Source: Spirochaeta sp. UBA5339 (GTDB taxonomy: Bacteria > Spirochaetota > Spirochaetia > DSM-2461). Taken from it: 64,000 bases of DNA. The stretch's first letter is position 1. Every line of letters begins with the position of its first letter. The stretch spans positions 72,488 through 136,487 of the forward strand of contig DHQL01000027.1 in assembly GCA_002408085.1 (NCBI GenBank). The letters are read 5' to 3'. The notes below the pieces were generated by a model. That model did no database searches. It was not told the DNA's origin and saw nothing but the letters and a program-made list of their open reading frames with translations. Below are positions 31,398 through 40,140 of the stretch, in pieces. A program made the position numbers and the translations under genes.

Positions 31398-31861
31398 TCA
31401 GGAATATTAAGAAATCAGACCTTCCTGAGATCCGGAAACTGGTTGCAGCCTGTCATCCTCTGGGATTCCATACCCTCTATACCTACTGGGTGCTTCAGCA
31501 CCACTTCGGGGATCTCTGTTTTGTCTCGGAGGAGGAAGGAAGACTGGCGGGTCTGATCACCGGTCTGGTCAGTGGTTCTGAAGGGGATACTGCCTTTCTC
31601 TGGCAGATCGGAGTTCGTCCGGACTTTCAGGGTCAGGGCATTGCCGGTCATCTGGTTGACTGTTTTGCATCGGCCGTCCGGAATAAAGGACTGGGCCGCA
31701 TTCAGCTCTCAATTGATCCTGAAAACCCTGTCAGTATAAAGACCTTTGAAAGCTTCGCCCGGAAAGAGGGACTGGTTTTCAGGAAGATAGAACGGATCTC
31801 CCTCTCCGACGAGTTTTCAGATTACCCGGAAGAGGAAGACCTTTATGAGATTTTTCTATAG
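31394..31861 (+). CDS. GNAT acetyltransferase, EctA-like
   Basis: The protein begins with a TTG start that overlaps the HxlR stop (TTGA). The acetyl-CoA site is the FQGQGIAGHLVD region. The segment HTLYTYWVLQHHFGDLCFVSEEEGRLAGLITG and DTAFLWQIGV resembles diaminobutyrate acetyltransferase (EctA) of ectoine synthesis, but no ectB or ectC is near. The role is unassigned: EctA-like proteins can acetylate other diamines. The 3' end overlaps the convergent chemoreceptor gene by 6 bases. Confidence 0.75.
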   Translation: MIRNIKKSDLPEIRKLVAACHPLGFHTLYTYWVLQHHFGDLCFVSEEEGRLAGLITGLVSGSEGDTAFLWQIGVRPDFQGQGIAGHLVDCFASAVRNKGLGRIQLSIDPENPVSIKTFESFARKEGLVFRKIERISLSDEFSDYPEEEDLYEIFL

Positions 31862-33691
31862 TTCCTCAAGGAGGTATTCAGGGCCTGACACCGGAGCCGA
31901 TCCCGTGGTGCCGGCCTCTCTTACCTTGAAGTACTGAACCATTCCAAGGAGGGCTTCGGCCTGAGCGCTCAGCTCCTCGGAGGTTGCAGCCAGCTCTTCG
32001 CTGGATGCGGAGTTCTGCTGGATTACAGTATCAAGCTGGTTGATGGATGCGTTTATCTGATCCACACCGACCCGCTGCTCCTGGCTTGTGGCACTGATCT
32101 CCGAGATAAGCTCAGCCGTTTTCTGAATATCCGGAATAAGCTTATCAATAAGGGTGCCGGCTTCCTCGGCAATCCCTACGGAGTTGTGTGAGAGATCGCT
32201 GATCTCGCCCGCTGCCTTACCGCTTCTCTCTGCCAGTTTTTTGACCTCAGAAGCCACAACGGCAAATCCCTTGCCCTGTTCTCCGGCCCTGGCTGCCTCG
32301 ATGGCGGCATTCAGGGCAAGCATATTGGTCTGCCGGGCGATCTCCTCGATAATTGTGATCTTTTCGGCAATCTCCTTCATGGCCTCCACTGTCTGGGAGA
32401 CGGAGCTGCCGCTTTTCAGGGCATCTTCAACCACCTGTTTGGTTATTCTCTCTGTGACAACGGCGTTGTCATTGCTGTTCTGTATGCTGGAACTCATCTC
32501 CTCCATGGAAGCCGACACCTCTTCGGCTCCTGCAGCCTGTTCCGTTGCCCCCTGGGATAGCTGCTGTGCACTCTGACTGATCTGACCGCTTCCCGAGGAA
32601 ACATTGCCCACAGAGGTGATGATATTGTTGATAATACCTTCCAGATTGTCTGACATGGAGGAGACCGAATCGGCGAGTCTGCCGATCTCATCCCTCCTTT
32701 TTTTCATCTCCAGTGTACTTCTCAGATCTCCGGCTTCGATCAGTTCCGTATAATCGGAGAGAGCACGCAAAGGTTTGCTGATATTCTCGGAGATAATAAG
32801 AATAAGGGTTATCAGGATCAGGATTACGATGAATATGGCTGCTATAATTGTTTTTACCAGACTGTAGGTTGAGGCCATATACTCTCTGGAGCTTATCACC
32901 GCTCCCAGGTCCCAGCTGGGAGTCAGTCTGATTTCCGAGGTGAAAACCTTCATGCGGCTGCCATCGGGAGTGGTGAACTCATTAGTGACGGTGTCCTGAT
33001 CCATAATCCGGTCAAGTCCCGAAAAGCCCGCCTCGGAAGACTCGCCGATTTCTAGATTCATCACATAGCTCTCATCGGGGTGAGCGATAACAGTTCCGTC
33101 GCTGTCGATGATAAAGCCGTATCCCGAATCACCGATCCTTGTTGAACCGGCAATTTCCGAGAGGGTATTCAGGGATACTGAAACGCAGAATACACCAACC
33201 AGTTCTCCTTTGCTGTCTTTGACTGCCCGGGCTATTACAAAGATGGGAATGCCCATGGATTTGGATACAACAGGGTCACTGACTACAGTATCAGCCTTCC
33301 CTGACCTTACATCGAGAAAGTAATCTCGTTCTGAAACAGAACCTCCTCCTCCAAGGCTGGTAACATATCGGCCTGTGGTATCCGCAAAGAAGATCATGGC
33401 AAAGTTGCTGTTGATGGAATTATGACGTCCGGTAAGGTAAGCGGATATTTCTTCCATTTCGGCTCTTTTCATCACATTGAGGTTTGAGTAGGAGTCCGTT
33501 TCGTTAATCAGACCCTCAATCCAACGACTGAGTTCGGAGCTCTTTGACTCCACCAGAGCCGAGCTGAGGCGATCCGTATTTCCTGATAGGGAGTTCATTG
33601 AAATTGTGATAACCAGTATACCCAGAACAAGAAAGAGGACGAGAGAGGTGCCGCCGAAACCGATCAGGAGACGGCTTTTAATTGTCTTCAT
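31856..33691 (-). CDS. Methyl-accepting chemotaxis protein (dCache-HAMP-MCP)
   Basis: An N-terminal membrane segment (about 8-32) is followed by a periplasmic Cache-type sensor (GRYVTSLGGGGSVSERDYF...VIARAVKDSKGELVGVFCVSVS), a second membrane segment (about 280-300), HAMP, and the cytoplasmic coiled coil. The tip is IARQTNMLALNAAIEAARAGEQGKGFAVVA. At 611 residues it has no C-terminal NWETF-type tether. It differs in helical class from the chemoreceptor at 42011, judging by its tip. Confidence 0.93.
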   Translation of the reverse strand: MKTIKSRLLIGFGGTSLVLFLVLGILVITISMNSLSGNTDRLSSALVESKSSELSRWIEGLINETDSYSNLNVMKRAEMEEISAYLTGRHNSINSNFAMIFFADTTGRYVTSLGGGGSVSERDYFLDVRSGKADTVVSDPVVSKSMGIPIFVIARAVKDSKGELVGVFCVSVSLNTLSEIAGSTRIGDSGYGFIIDSDGTVIAHPDESYVMNLEIGESSEAGFSGLDRIMDQDTVTNEFTTPDGSRMKVFTSEIRLTPSWDLGAVISSREYMASTYSLVKTIIAAIFIVILILITLILIISENISKPLRALSDYTELIEAGDLRSTLEMKKRRDEIGRLADSVSSMSDNLEGIINNIITSVGNVSSGSGQISQSAQQLSQGATEQAAGAEEVSASMEEMSSSIQNSNDNAVVTERITKQVVEDALKSGSSVSQTVEAMKEIAEKITIIEEIARQTNMLALNAAIEAARAGEQGKGFAVVASEVKKLAERSGKAAGEISDLSHNSVGIAEEAGTLIDKLIPDIQKTAELISEISATSQEQRVGVDQINASINQLDTVIQQNSASSEELAATSEELSAQAEALLGMVQYFKVREAGTTGSAPVSGPEYLLEEL

Positions 33692-33854
33692 AGTTTTACA
33701 TCCTTTTACAATATATCTAAATATTAAGTTCTTGGTTCCATAAATTCAAATATCTGCGCATCTCAGGAATCTTAAAGGCTGGTGGAGGTCCCATTCCACT
33801 ATTCATTGAATCAGAAATAGTGTTCCTTCCCTTATGCGGTAAAAGGAGGAACCG

Positions 33855-35423
33855 ATGAATGTTTTCAGTTTTGTAGCCGCAGGATTTGAGGGCCATCTGA
33901 TACAGGTAGAGGTCTTTATCAGACGGGGTATACCGGCAGTTGATATTGTGGGGCTGCCCGATGGTGCGGTTCGTGAGGCCAGGGACAGAATCCGGGTGGC
34001 CATTCTGCAGTCGGGGTTTCAGTTTCCCGCTGGCAGAATCCTTATCAATATGGCCCCGGCGGATATTCGCAAGGAGGGAGCCTCCTTCGACCTCTCCCTG
34101 GCCCTTGCGGTTCTGGACGCATCAGGGCAGCTGCCGTCCTCCCTCAGTTCAAAAAATGACACTCAGAGGTGGCTGGTCCTGGGGGAACTTGAACTTTCGG
34201 GCAGGCTCAGGCCGGTAAAGGGAACCCTTTCAGCCGTCTCCAGGGCCCTGAAGGAGGGGATCACCAGGATCATGCTGCCTGAGGCAAACCTGGGAGAGGC
34301 CCTGTCCGCCGGGGCAAAAGAGATCTGGCCCCTTAACTCTCTCGGTGATCTCGAGAGACCGGATACAGGGGATGCCGGCGTTCATAAGGTCTATGCTGAC
34401 CAGAACGCATCTGATGGTGAGGACATTCCCGGGACTGGTGAGAATTATCCGGATATAAAAGATCTAAAAGGCCAGGCCGGGCTGAAACGGGCCATGGAGG
34501 TAGCTGCTGCGGGGGGCCATCACATGCTGATGTTCGGACCTCCAGGATCGGGGAAGACACTGGCGGCTACTATGATGGAGGGCCTTCTGCCGGAGCTGGA
34601 TGATGAGAGATCATTTGAGGTTTCCCGGATCTGGAGCCAGGCGGGAAAGCTTGGAACTGCCGGCGGTATCCTGAAAAATCCTCCCTTCCGCTCTCCTCAC
34701 CACTCGGCCACCATGGAGGGGCTGATCGGCGGGGGAGTCCACCTGACCCCGGGGGAGATTTCCCTGGCCCACGGTGGTGTTCTCTTTCTGGATGAGACTC
34801 CCGAGTTTCAGGGGCGGATACTACAAAGCCTGCGGGAACCCCTTGAGAACGGCCGGGTCACTCTGATCAGGGCGGGAAAGTCCTACTGGTTTCCCTCGGA
34901 CTTCCAGCTGATAATGGCGGCCAATCCCTGTCCCTGCGGTAATATGGGCCGGGGGGATTCCAGGTGTATCTGCTCAGAGCTGGAAATCAGCCGCTACTGG
35001 AAGAAGATCGGAGGGGCCCTGATGGACCGTATAGATATCAGGATGCCCGTGGAGACGGTTCCTCCCGAGGTTCTTCTCACTGAGAGCCCTGAGAGCAGTG
35101 CAGACCTCAGGGAAAAAATCATCGAGGCTGTTGAGCGTCAGAGGCTGCGGTATAGAGATCTGCCGATCTACCGGAACCGGTCTTTAAAGGGGAGTATGAT
35201 TGCTGAATTCTGTGGATTGAACGGGGAGTTGCAGAACTACTTCTCCCGGATGGCTATTAAGATAGGTCTCTCCTCCCGTGCCTGTCACTCGGTTCTGAAG
35301 GTCGCAAGGACCATCAGCGATTTGAAGGGGGATGAGAACATCTCCCTGGAAGCTCTTCAGGAGGCGGGGCAGTACAGGCGCTACGGAGATTCCAGCCTCT
35401 ATTGGGATGAGGTCCGCTCATGA
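33855..35423 (+). CDS. YifB/ComM-family Mg-chelatase-like AAA ATPase
   Basis: The N-terminal domain shows the ComM start MNVFSFVAAGFEGHLIQVEV and GRILINMAPADIRKEGASFDLSLALA. The AAA core contains Walker A FGPPGSGKTLAA, Walker B GGVLFLDETPEF and the zinc-like cluster NPCPCGNMGRGDSRCIC. ComM is a branch-migration helicase that assists integration of incoming DNA in transformation. The length is 522 residues, and AAAAGGAGG precedes the ATG. No other competence genes lie near. Confidence 0.93.
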   Translation: MNVFSFVAAGFEGHLIQVEVFIRRGIPAVDIVGLPDGAVREARDRIRVAILQSGFQFPAGRILINMAPADIRKEGASFDLSLALAVLDASGQLPSSLSSKNDTQRWLVLGELELSGRLRPVKGTLSAVSRALKEGITRIMLPEANLGEALSAGAKEIWPLNSLGDLERPDTGDAGVHKVYADQNASDGEDIPGTGENYPDIKDLKGQAGLKRAMEVAAAGGHHMLMFGPPGSGKTLAATMMEGLLPELDDERSFEVSRIWSQAGKLGTAGGILKNPPFRSPHHSATMEGLIGGGVHLTPGEISLAHGGVLFLDETPEFQGRILQSLREPLENGRVTLIRAGKSYWFPSDFQLIMAANPCPCGNMGRGDSRCICSELEISRYWKKIGGALMDRIDIRMPVETVPPEVLLTESPESSADLREKIIEAVERQRLRYRDLPIYRNRSLKGSMIAEFCGLNGELQNYFSRMAIKIGLSSRACHSVLKVARTISDLKGDENISLEALQEAGQYRRYGDSSLYWDEVRS

Positions 35424-36923
35424 CTACCCTTGGGACGATACAACCCTGTTTCTGCCGCTTTTCTTGGCCTTATACAGGGCTCCATCGGCCTTGTTCAGGA
35501 TGGCTGCGTAATCCAGATCTGTATGCTCTTCGGTCGCATTGAAAACTCCGATGGACAGGGTCATATGTATGGTATGACCCTCAGTAACAAGGGGGGAGCC
35601 TTCAACACTGCTTCTTATCCGTTCTGCTATAGTTTCAGAGGCTACGGGAGAGTCATTCTGCAGCAGTACCGCAAACTCTTCTCCTCCGAATCTAGCGGCA
35701 AATTCTCCCTCACGAAGAGTGCCCTGTACAATCCGGGTCATATGCTTAAGTGCCTGATCACCGATATCATGGCCCCATGTATCGTTTACCTTCTTGAAAT
35801 GATCAATATCCAGCATAAGAAGGCTGAATGGGATGCCCTCATTCTGAAGCCGGTGGATCATCAGCCTGAAGCGGTCATCAAAGGAGCCGCGGTTGGCTAT
35901 TCCAGTCAGCGGATCCTGGGTAGCCTTGCGGTAGAGCTCTTCCTCTTTTTTCTTCCGTCCCGGAATATCGATAATAATCCCAGCCACTTTTTCCATCTGC
36001 CCTTCGCAGTCCCTGCTGATCCGGGCAATCACCTCGCTCCATACATATCTGTTGTCCCGCAGTATCCGAAGGTCCTGCCGAAGAGTTGAATCTCCATTAT
36101 TGAGCCTGTTCCGCAGATTGCTGAAGGTCTCTTTCAAATCATCAGGGTGTATATACCTCAGGACTTGAGGCAGGGGCTGGTGATAGTTGTCGCTGAGGCC
36201 TTTTGTGGTGCTGATAATCTTTGAATCGAACCAGCAGTATCCGGTGTTGATATCCAGCTCCCATGCACTGGACTCAGTCAGACCCGAGAGAATTTCAAAC
36301 TGCCTGTTTGTGGAGTTCAGACGATTGTGGAGGACCGCTGTAGAGATAAGGTGGGCCGCCATCCGCAGCAGGGCGATCTCCTCATCCTTCCATATGTAGG
36401 GTTTGGTACAGTCATCCAGTCCAAGAAGTCCCCACCACTCTCCCTGTACCATAACAGGAATACTGATGGTTGACTGTACCCCCTGGGCGCTCTGATACTC
36501 TTTGAAGTCACACTCATCCAGTTCATGAATCATTGAGCACTGCCACTCTCCCCGCCGCCTGCTTTCCACAAGATGGCGGTAGGTAGGGGAGCAGGTTTCG
36601 AATTTCCAGTGTTTTGTAATAAAACGCGGTCTTTTCTTAAGTGCATATTTCTGATCATCCACCCATTCAAAGGGAAAGTTCATCAGCATATGTTTGTCGC
36701 TGAGTTCCAGAACCTGAAAAAGCCATACCCGGTTGACCCCGGTAATGAGACCAAGACTGTCAATCAGATCGGAAACCCCGTCGGGCCAGCCGTTGGCACT
36801 GTTGAGTTTTTCAGCACTCCTGGCAAGTGCGGGCAGAAGATTTGAGACCTCTTCCGATTTATCCAGGGATAGTTCATTTATGTTGCCCGTACGTACACCG
36901 GGAATCTTTTCGTTATTATTCAT
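35424..36923 (-). CDS. GAF-PAS diguanylate cyclase (GGEEF)
   Basis: The 499 residues include an N-terminal GAF domain (about 55-210, with EWWGLLGLDDCTKPYIWKDEE), a PAS region (about 215-335), and a C-terminal GGDEF-type domain with GGEEF (ARFGGEEFAVLL). The GGEEF form is usually catalytic. The inhibitory site that would be RxxD reads REGE, so product inhibition is probably lost. Codon positions fit a soluble protein: no membrane segment is visible. It is convergent with comM, only 1 base apart. Confidence 0.9.
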   Translation of the reverse strand: MNNNEKIPGVRTGNINELSLDKSEEVSNLLPALARSAEKLNSANGWPDGVSDLIDSLGLITGVNRVWLFQVLELSDKHMLMNFPFEWVDDQKYALKKRPRFITKHWKFETCSPTYRHLVESRRRGEWQCSMIHELDECDFKEYQSAQGVQSTISIPVMVQGEWWGLLGLDDCTKPYIWKDEEIALLRMAAHLISTAVLHNRLNSTNRQFEILSGLTESSAWELDINTGYCWFDSKIISTTKGLSDNYHQPLPQVLRYIHPDDLKETFSNLRNRLNNGDSTLRQDLRILRDNRYVWSEVIARISRDCEGQMEKVAGIIIDIPGRKKKEEELYRKATQDPLTGIANRGSFDDRFRLMIHRLQNEGIPFSLLMLDIDHFKKVNDTWGHDIGDQALKHMTRIVQGTLREGEFAARFGGEEFAVLLQNDSPVASETIAERIRSSVEGSPLVTEGHTIHMTLSIGVFNATEEHTDLDYAAILNKADGALYKAKKSGRNRVVSSQG

Positions 36924-37027
36924 GTAAATCTCGCGTAGATATATTTCAGTCTCTGACTATGTAAATATAAGTATATTTTACACGGATTGAAAATGGTAGA
37001 AAAACCGGGATTTGATCCTGCTGGGAA

Positions 37028-38710
37028 TTATTCAAGGCATGATACCCGGTTGCGTCCGGACTCCTTTGCCTTGTAAAGAGCCATATCGGATCTCTTTGAC
37101 AGATCTTCCAGAGACTCATGTTCTTTAAGCTGAGCTACACCGAGACTTATGGTTATATTCAGTGTATTTTTGTCATGATTCACTTTCATCTCAGCTGTTT
37201 TTAAACGTAGGCGTTCGGCAATAAGTAGAGCCTTGTCCAGTTTCGTTTCAGGAAGGAGGACGGCAAATTCATCACCTCCTATCCTTGCCGGATAATCAAT
37301 TTCACGAAGACAGCTGTTGACCGTTTCAGCAAGAGTTATAAGAATAAGGTCACCGGCAATATGCCCATAGGTATCGTTTATCTCTTTGAAATGATCAACA
37401 TCATATGTTATATAGCTGGCAGGCTGTCCAGTTCTTCGGCTTCTTTGGATCTCTGCTTCCACCAGTTCATAAAAACGGCGACGGTTCATAAGCTTCGTCA
37501 GCTCGTCGGTAGTCGCCAGCCTTGCCATTCGTTTTTCATCGTTTTTTCGTTCTGTAATATTCTGGACGAAGGTGATGATATACTCCATGCCCCGGTGATT
37601 CAACAGGTATCCATGGACTTCTACAGGAACAAGAGTCCCATCTTTTCTTCGGTGAACTCTTTCGTTAATCTGGGTTCTCTCCCTGCCCAGTAACTCTTTG
37701 ATATTGGGCCATGACTGATTGTCGGCTTCAGGATCAATGTCTTCAATAGTCAAAGCTTCAAGCTCTACTTTGGGATAACCGAGTATATCCGCAGCTGTCT
37801 GGTTCACTTCTAAGATACGGCCATCAAGTGAAATTGTGTAGATACCGATATTGGCCTTGTCAATAATGGAGCGGGCCAGAAGCAGGTTGTCCTCTATCTG
37901 TTTCCTCTCGGAAATATCCTGGACAAAGGCTATATGATAATCAACTCCCTCGAACTGTATCAGTTTTTCAATTACATGGACCGGAAAGATTTCTCCATTC
38001 CTTCTCTGCTGCTGAGCTTCAACATCCCGGAATCCCATTTCCCGAAGACTGGAGACTCCTTCAGCCCATGTTTCGGTAGTAAACCCCGGAGCTATATCAA
38101 AAAACTTTTTCCTGCGGAGCTCATCCAGAGAGTAATCCAGACTTCTGCATCCCTCTTCGTTCACATCGATAACATCACCGTTCAGACCCATTCTCAAGAT
38201 ACCGATGGGAGCATTATCGAAGATAAACTGTGTCAGTTTCAGATTCTCTTCAATATGCTTATGTTCGGTGATTTCCTGAACCAGCCCTTCAATCTGGGCG
38301 ACACGGCCGTCAACCAGTTTTGCATGTCCGAGAACCCGTACCCATTTGCGGATACCTTTGAGGCTGATCAGCTCAAGCTCCAGATCAAAGGGAGTTCCAT
38401 ACTCAACGGTGTCCTGCAGGGCTTTTTCAATTTTTTCCCGGTATATTCCATGATAGCAGTTCAGTCCGTTCTGGATATTTCTTTCTATATCCGGGGGAAA
38501 ATCATGGATTCTGTAAATTTCATCGGTCCATGTCGAAATGCCAGTTTTAATATCCAGTATCCATGCACCCAGCTTGATCAGTTTGTTGATATCGGAAAGA
38601 AGGTCATTTTCAGTCCTTATGGTGTCATTTCCTTCAAGTTCAGATACTTTTTTCCGCATCTCCCGAACTTCTTTGATCAGTTGAGATTTGGTTTTATTCT
38701 CATCATTCAA
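37028..38710 (-). CDS. Multi-PAS diguanylate cyclase (GGDEF) with intact I-site
   Basis: After an N-terminal coiled-coil stretch (residues 1-40), three PAS or PAC-like segments appear (WILDIKTGISTWTDEIYRIHDF; NAPIGILRMGLNGDVIDVNEEG; KANIGIYTISLDGRILEVNQTAA), then a GGDEF domain with DYPARIGGDEFAVLLPET. The RxxD inhibitory site (REID, five residues before GGDEF) is intact. The 560-residue protein lacks membrane segments. It is separated by about 100 bases from the other cyclase on the same strand. Confidence 0.9.
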   Translation of the reverse strand: MNDENKTKSQLIKEVREMRKKVSELEGNDTIRTENDLLSDINKLIKLGAWILDIKTGISTWTDEIYRIHDFPPDIERNIQNGLNCYHGIYREKIEKALQDTVEYGTPFDLELELISLKGIRKWVRVLGHAKLVDGRVAQIEGLVQEITEHKHIEENLKLTQFIFDNAPIGILRMGLNGDVIDVNEEGCRSLDYSLDELRRKKFFDIAPGFTTETWAEGVSSLREMGFRDVEAQQQRRNGEIFPVHVIEKLIQFEGVDYHIAFVQDISERKQIEDNLLLARSIIDKANIGIYTISLDGRILEVNQTAADILGYPKVELEALTIEDIDPEADNQSWPNIKELLGRERTQINERVHRRKDGTLVPVEVHGYLLNHRGMEYIITFVQNITERKNDEKRMARLATTDELTKLMNRRRFYELVEAEIQRSRRTGQPASYITYDVDHFKEINDTYGHIAGDLILITLAETVNSCLREIDYPARIGGDEFAVLLPETKLDKALLIAERLRLKTAEMKVNHDKNTLNITISLGVAQLKEHESLEDLSKRSDMALYKAKESGRNRVSCLE

Positions 38711-38832
38711 ATCAAATCCCCTCCTGTGGACCTATGACCTGTAATTAATTATATGGGAATATGGAAAACTATCAAATCGGTCCTCCCGGTGCTATGATGT
38801 CCGGTAATAACCATATCGCCGGAGGAATATGA

Positions 38833-39378
38833 ATGGGGAATCTTGTGTATATAGCAACCAGCATAGACGGTTATATCGCTGATAGAAACAGGGGACTGGA
38901 GTGGCTGGAAACAGTTCCGAACCCACAGCAGAGTGATCTGGGTTTTCAGGACTTAATGAACCGGGTTGATGCTCTTGTAATGGGGAGGAATACCTTTGAG
39001 ACAGTTCTTGGTTTTGGAATTGAGTGGCCCTATATAAGACCGGTATTTGTCTGTTCAAAGAGCCTGAAGAGTATCCCTGAAGTTCTGAAAGAGAGGGTTT
39101 CCCTTATCCAGGGAAGCCCCGAAAGCATAGTGGAGGAGCTGAACCGCAAGGGGTATAGGAACCTCTATATTGACGGCGGACTAACAATTCAGGCCTTCCT
39201 GAGGGCAGACCTGATTGACGAGATGATTATCTCCACTATACCCGTACTCCTGGGCGGGGGAATCCCTCTGTTCGGCACCCTCCCTGAGATTAAAACCTTC
39301 GATTTGATTTCCTCAGAGGTTTTGCTGGGGCAAATTGTTTCAAGCAGGTACGGGAGAGTACGTGTCGATAGTTTGTAA
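38833..39378 (+). CDS. Dihydrofolate reductase/RibD C-terminal domain protein
   Basis: The fold matches the RibD_C branch of DHFR-like enzymes: MGNLVYIATSIDGYIADRN, ALVMGRNTFETVLGF, the NADPH site YIDGGLTIQAFLRADLIDEM and VLLGGGIPLFG. At 181 residues it is single-domain like YwjB/YyaP, so it is unlikely to be the riboflavin enzyme itself. GGAGGAA precedes the ATG. Its substrate is unknown. Confidence 0.85.
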   Translation: MGNLVYIATSIDGYIADRNRGLEWLETVPNPQQSDLGFQDLMNRVDALVMGRNTFETVLGFGIEWPYIRPVFVCSKSLKSIPEVLKERVSLIQGSPESIVEELNRKGYRNLYIDGGLTIQAFLRADLIDEMIISTIPVLLGGGIPLFGTLPEIKTFDLISSEVLLGQIVSSRYGRVRVDSL

Positions 39379-39403
39379 TGATTGTTGTCAATTGCTATTA
39401 ACT

Positions 39404-39435
39404 GCTGTATTCCGGGATAGCTCCCGGAATACAGC
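39404..39435. terminator. Long hairpin between the DHFR-like and protease-like genes
   Basis: GCTGTATTCCGGGA-TAGC-TCCCGGAATACAGC is a perfect 14-bp stem with a tetraloop between two convergent genes. There is no strong T tract, so it may be a bidirectional terminator or an mRNA stabiliser. Confidence 0.6.
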
Positions 39436-39459
39436 GCATTATATTACTGTTAATTTATC

Positions 39460-40140
39460 CTAAACAGGAGAGATTCCTGCCTCTTCCATCAGGGCTTTTC
39501 CATAATCAATGGATACGGCGTAGCTGAAGTTGGTATCAAAGTCAGGACGCTCGCCCCGGACAAAATCTCCTCCCTCATCTTCAGGGGAGAAGCGTCCTGT
39601 CAGGATACCGACAACTCTTCCGTCTTCCAGGTTGACCATGGGGCCTCCTGCCATTCCATCGTGAAGGGTTGTATCGATCAGGAAGAGCTCGCTCTGTTTT
39701 CTCAGTTTCACCTTTGAACTGATAATGGAGCTCTGAACTGCCAGGTTGAACATATCCCGGTGACCGAAGGGAAAACCGAAACAGAGCACGGCGCTCCCTA
39801 AAAGAACGGAATCGGAGCTTCCCAGCAGGTGGTCGGGGGTCTCAATCAGGATCTTTCCGGCAAACCGGAGGAGTGCCGTATTGTGGATTGCATCGGTTTT
39901 TATCACTTCAAGGGGCACTGCCGGAACATCTTCCATGGAGAGAGCCGAGAAAGCCTCCGGGTTGGGAGGTCGAACAGCCATCAGTCCCTCTCTGTCACCT
40001 TCAAGAAGGTGGCAGGAAGTGAGGAGATATCCCTCCTCGTGGACTACAAAACAACTTCCCAGAAAAAGAACACTCTCTTCCTTACGTCGTACAAGGAGAT
40101 AGCAGCCTCCGCTGAACTTCTGACTGGCCTGTTTATACAT
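39460..40140 (-). CDS. Trypsin-like pseudoprotease, coupled to BCCT transporter
   Basis: The 226-residue fold resembles the HtrA protease core, beginning FSGGCYLLVRRKEESVLFLGSCFVV and with TSCHLLEGDREG for the histidine (His44). The aspartate position is Asn87 (HNTALLRF instead of DIALL), and the serine position is Ala164 (HDGMAGGPMVN instead of NSGGP). Two of three catalytic residues are therefore lost, and the protein is probably a binding or regulatory domain. I chose the ATG at 40140, preceded by GGAGAAA; a longer frame starts 39 bases upstream inside the transporter. The start overlaps the BCCT stop by 8 bases, so translation is coupled. No signal peptide is visible. Confidence 0.8.
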   Translation of the reverse strand: MYKQASQKFSGGCYLLVRRKEESVLFLGSCFVVHEEGYLLTSCHLLEGDREGLMAVRPPNPEAFSALSMEDVPAVPLEVIKTDAIHNTALLRFAGKILIETPDHLLGSSDSVLLGSAVLCFGFPFGHRDMFNLAVQSSIISSKVKLRKQSELFLIDTTLHDGMAGGPMVNLEDGRVVGILTGRFSPEDEGGDFVRGERPDFDTNFSYAVSIDYGKALMEEAGISPV

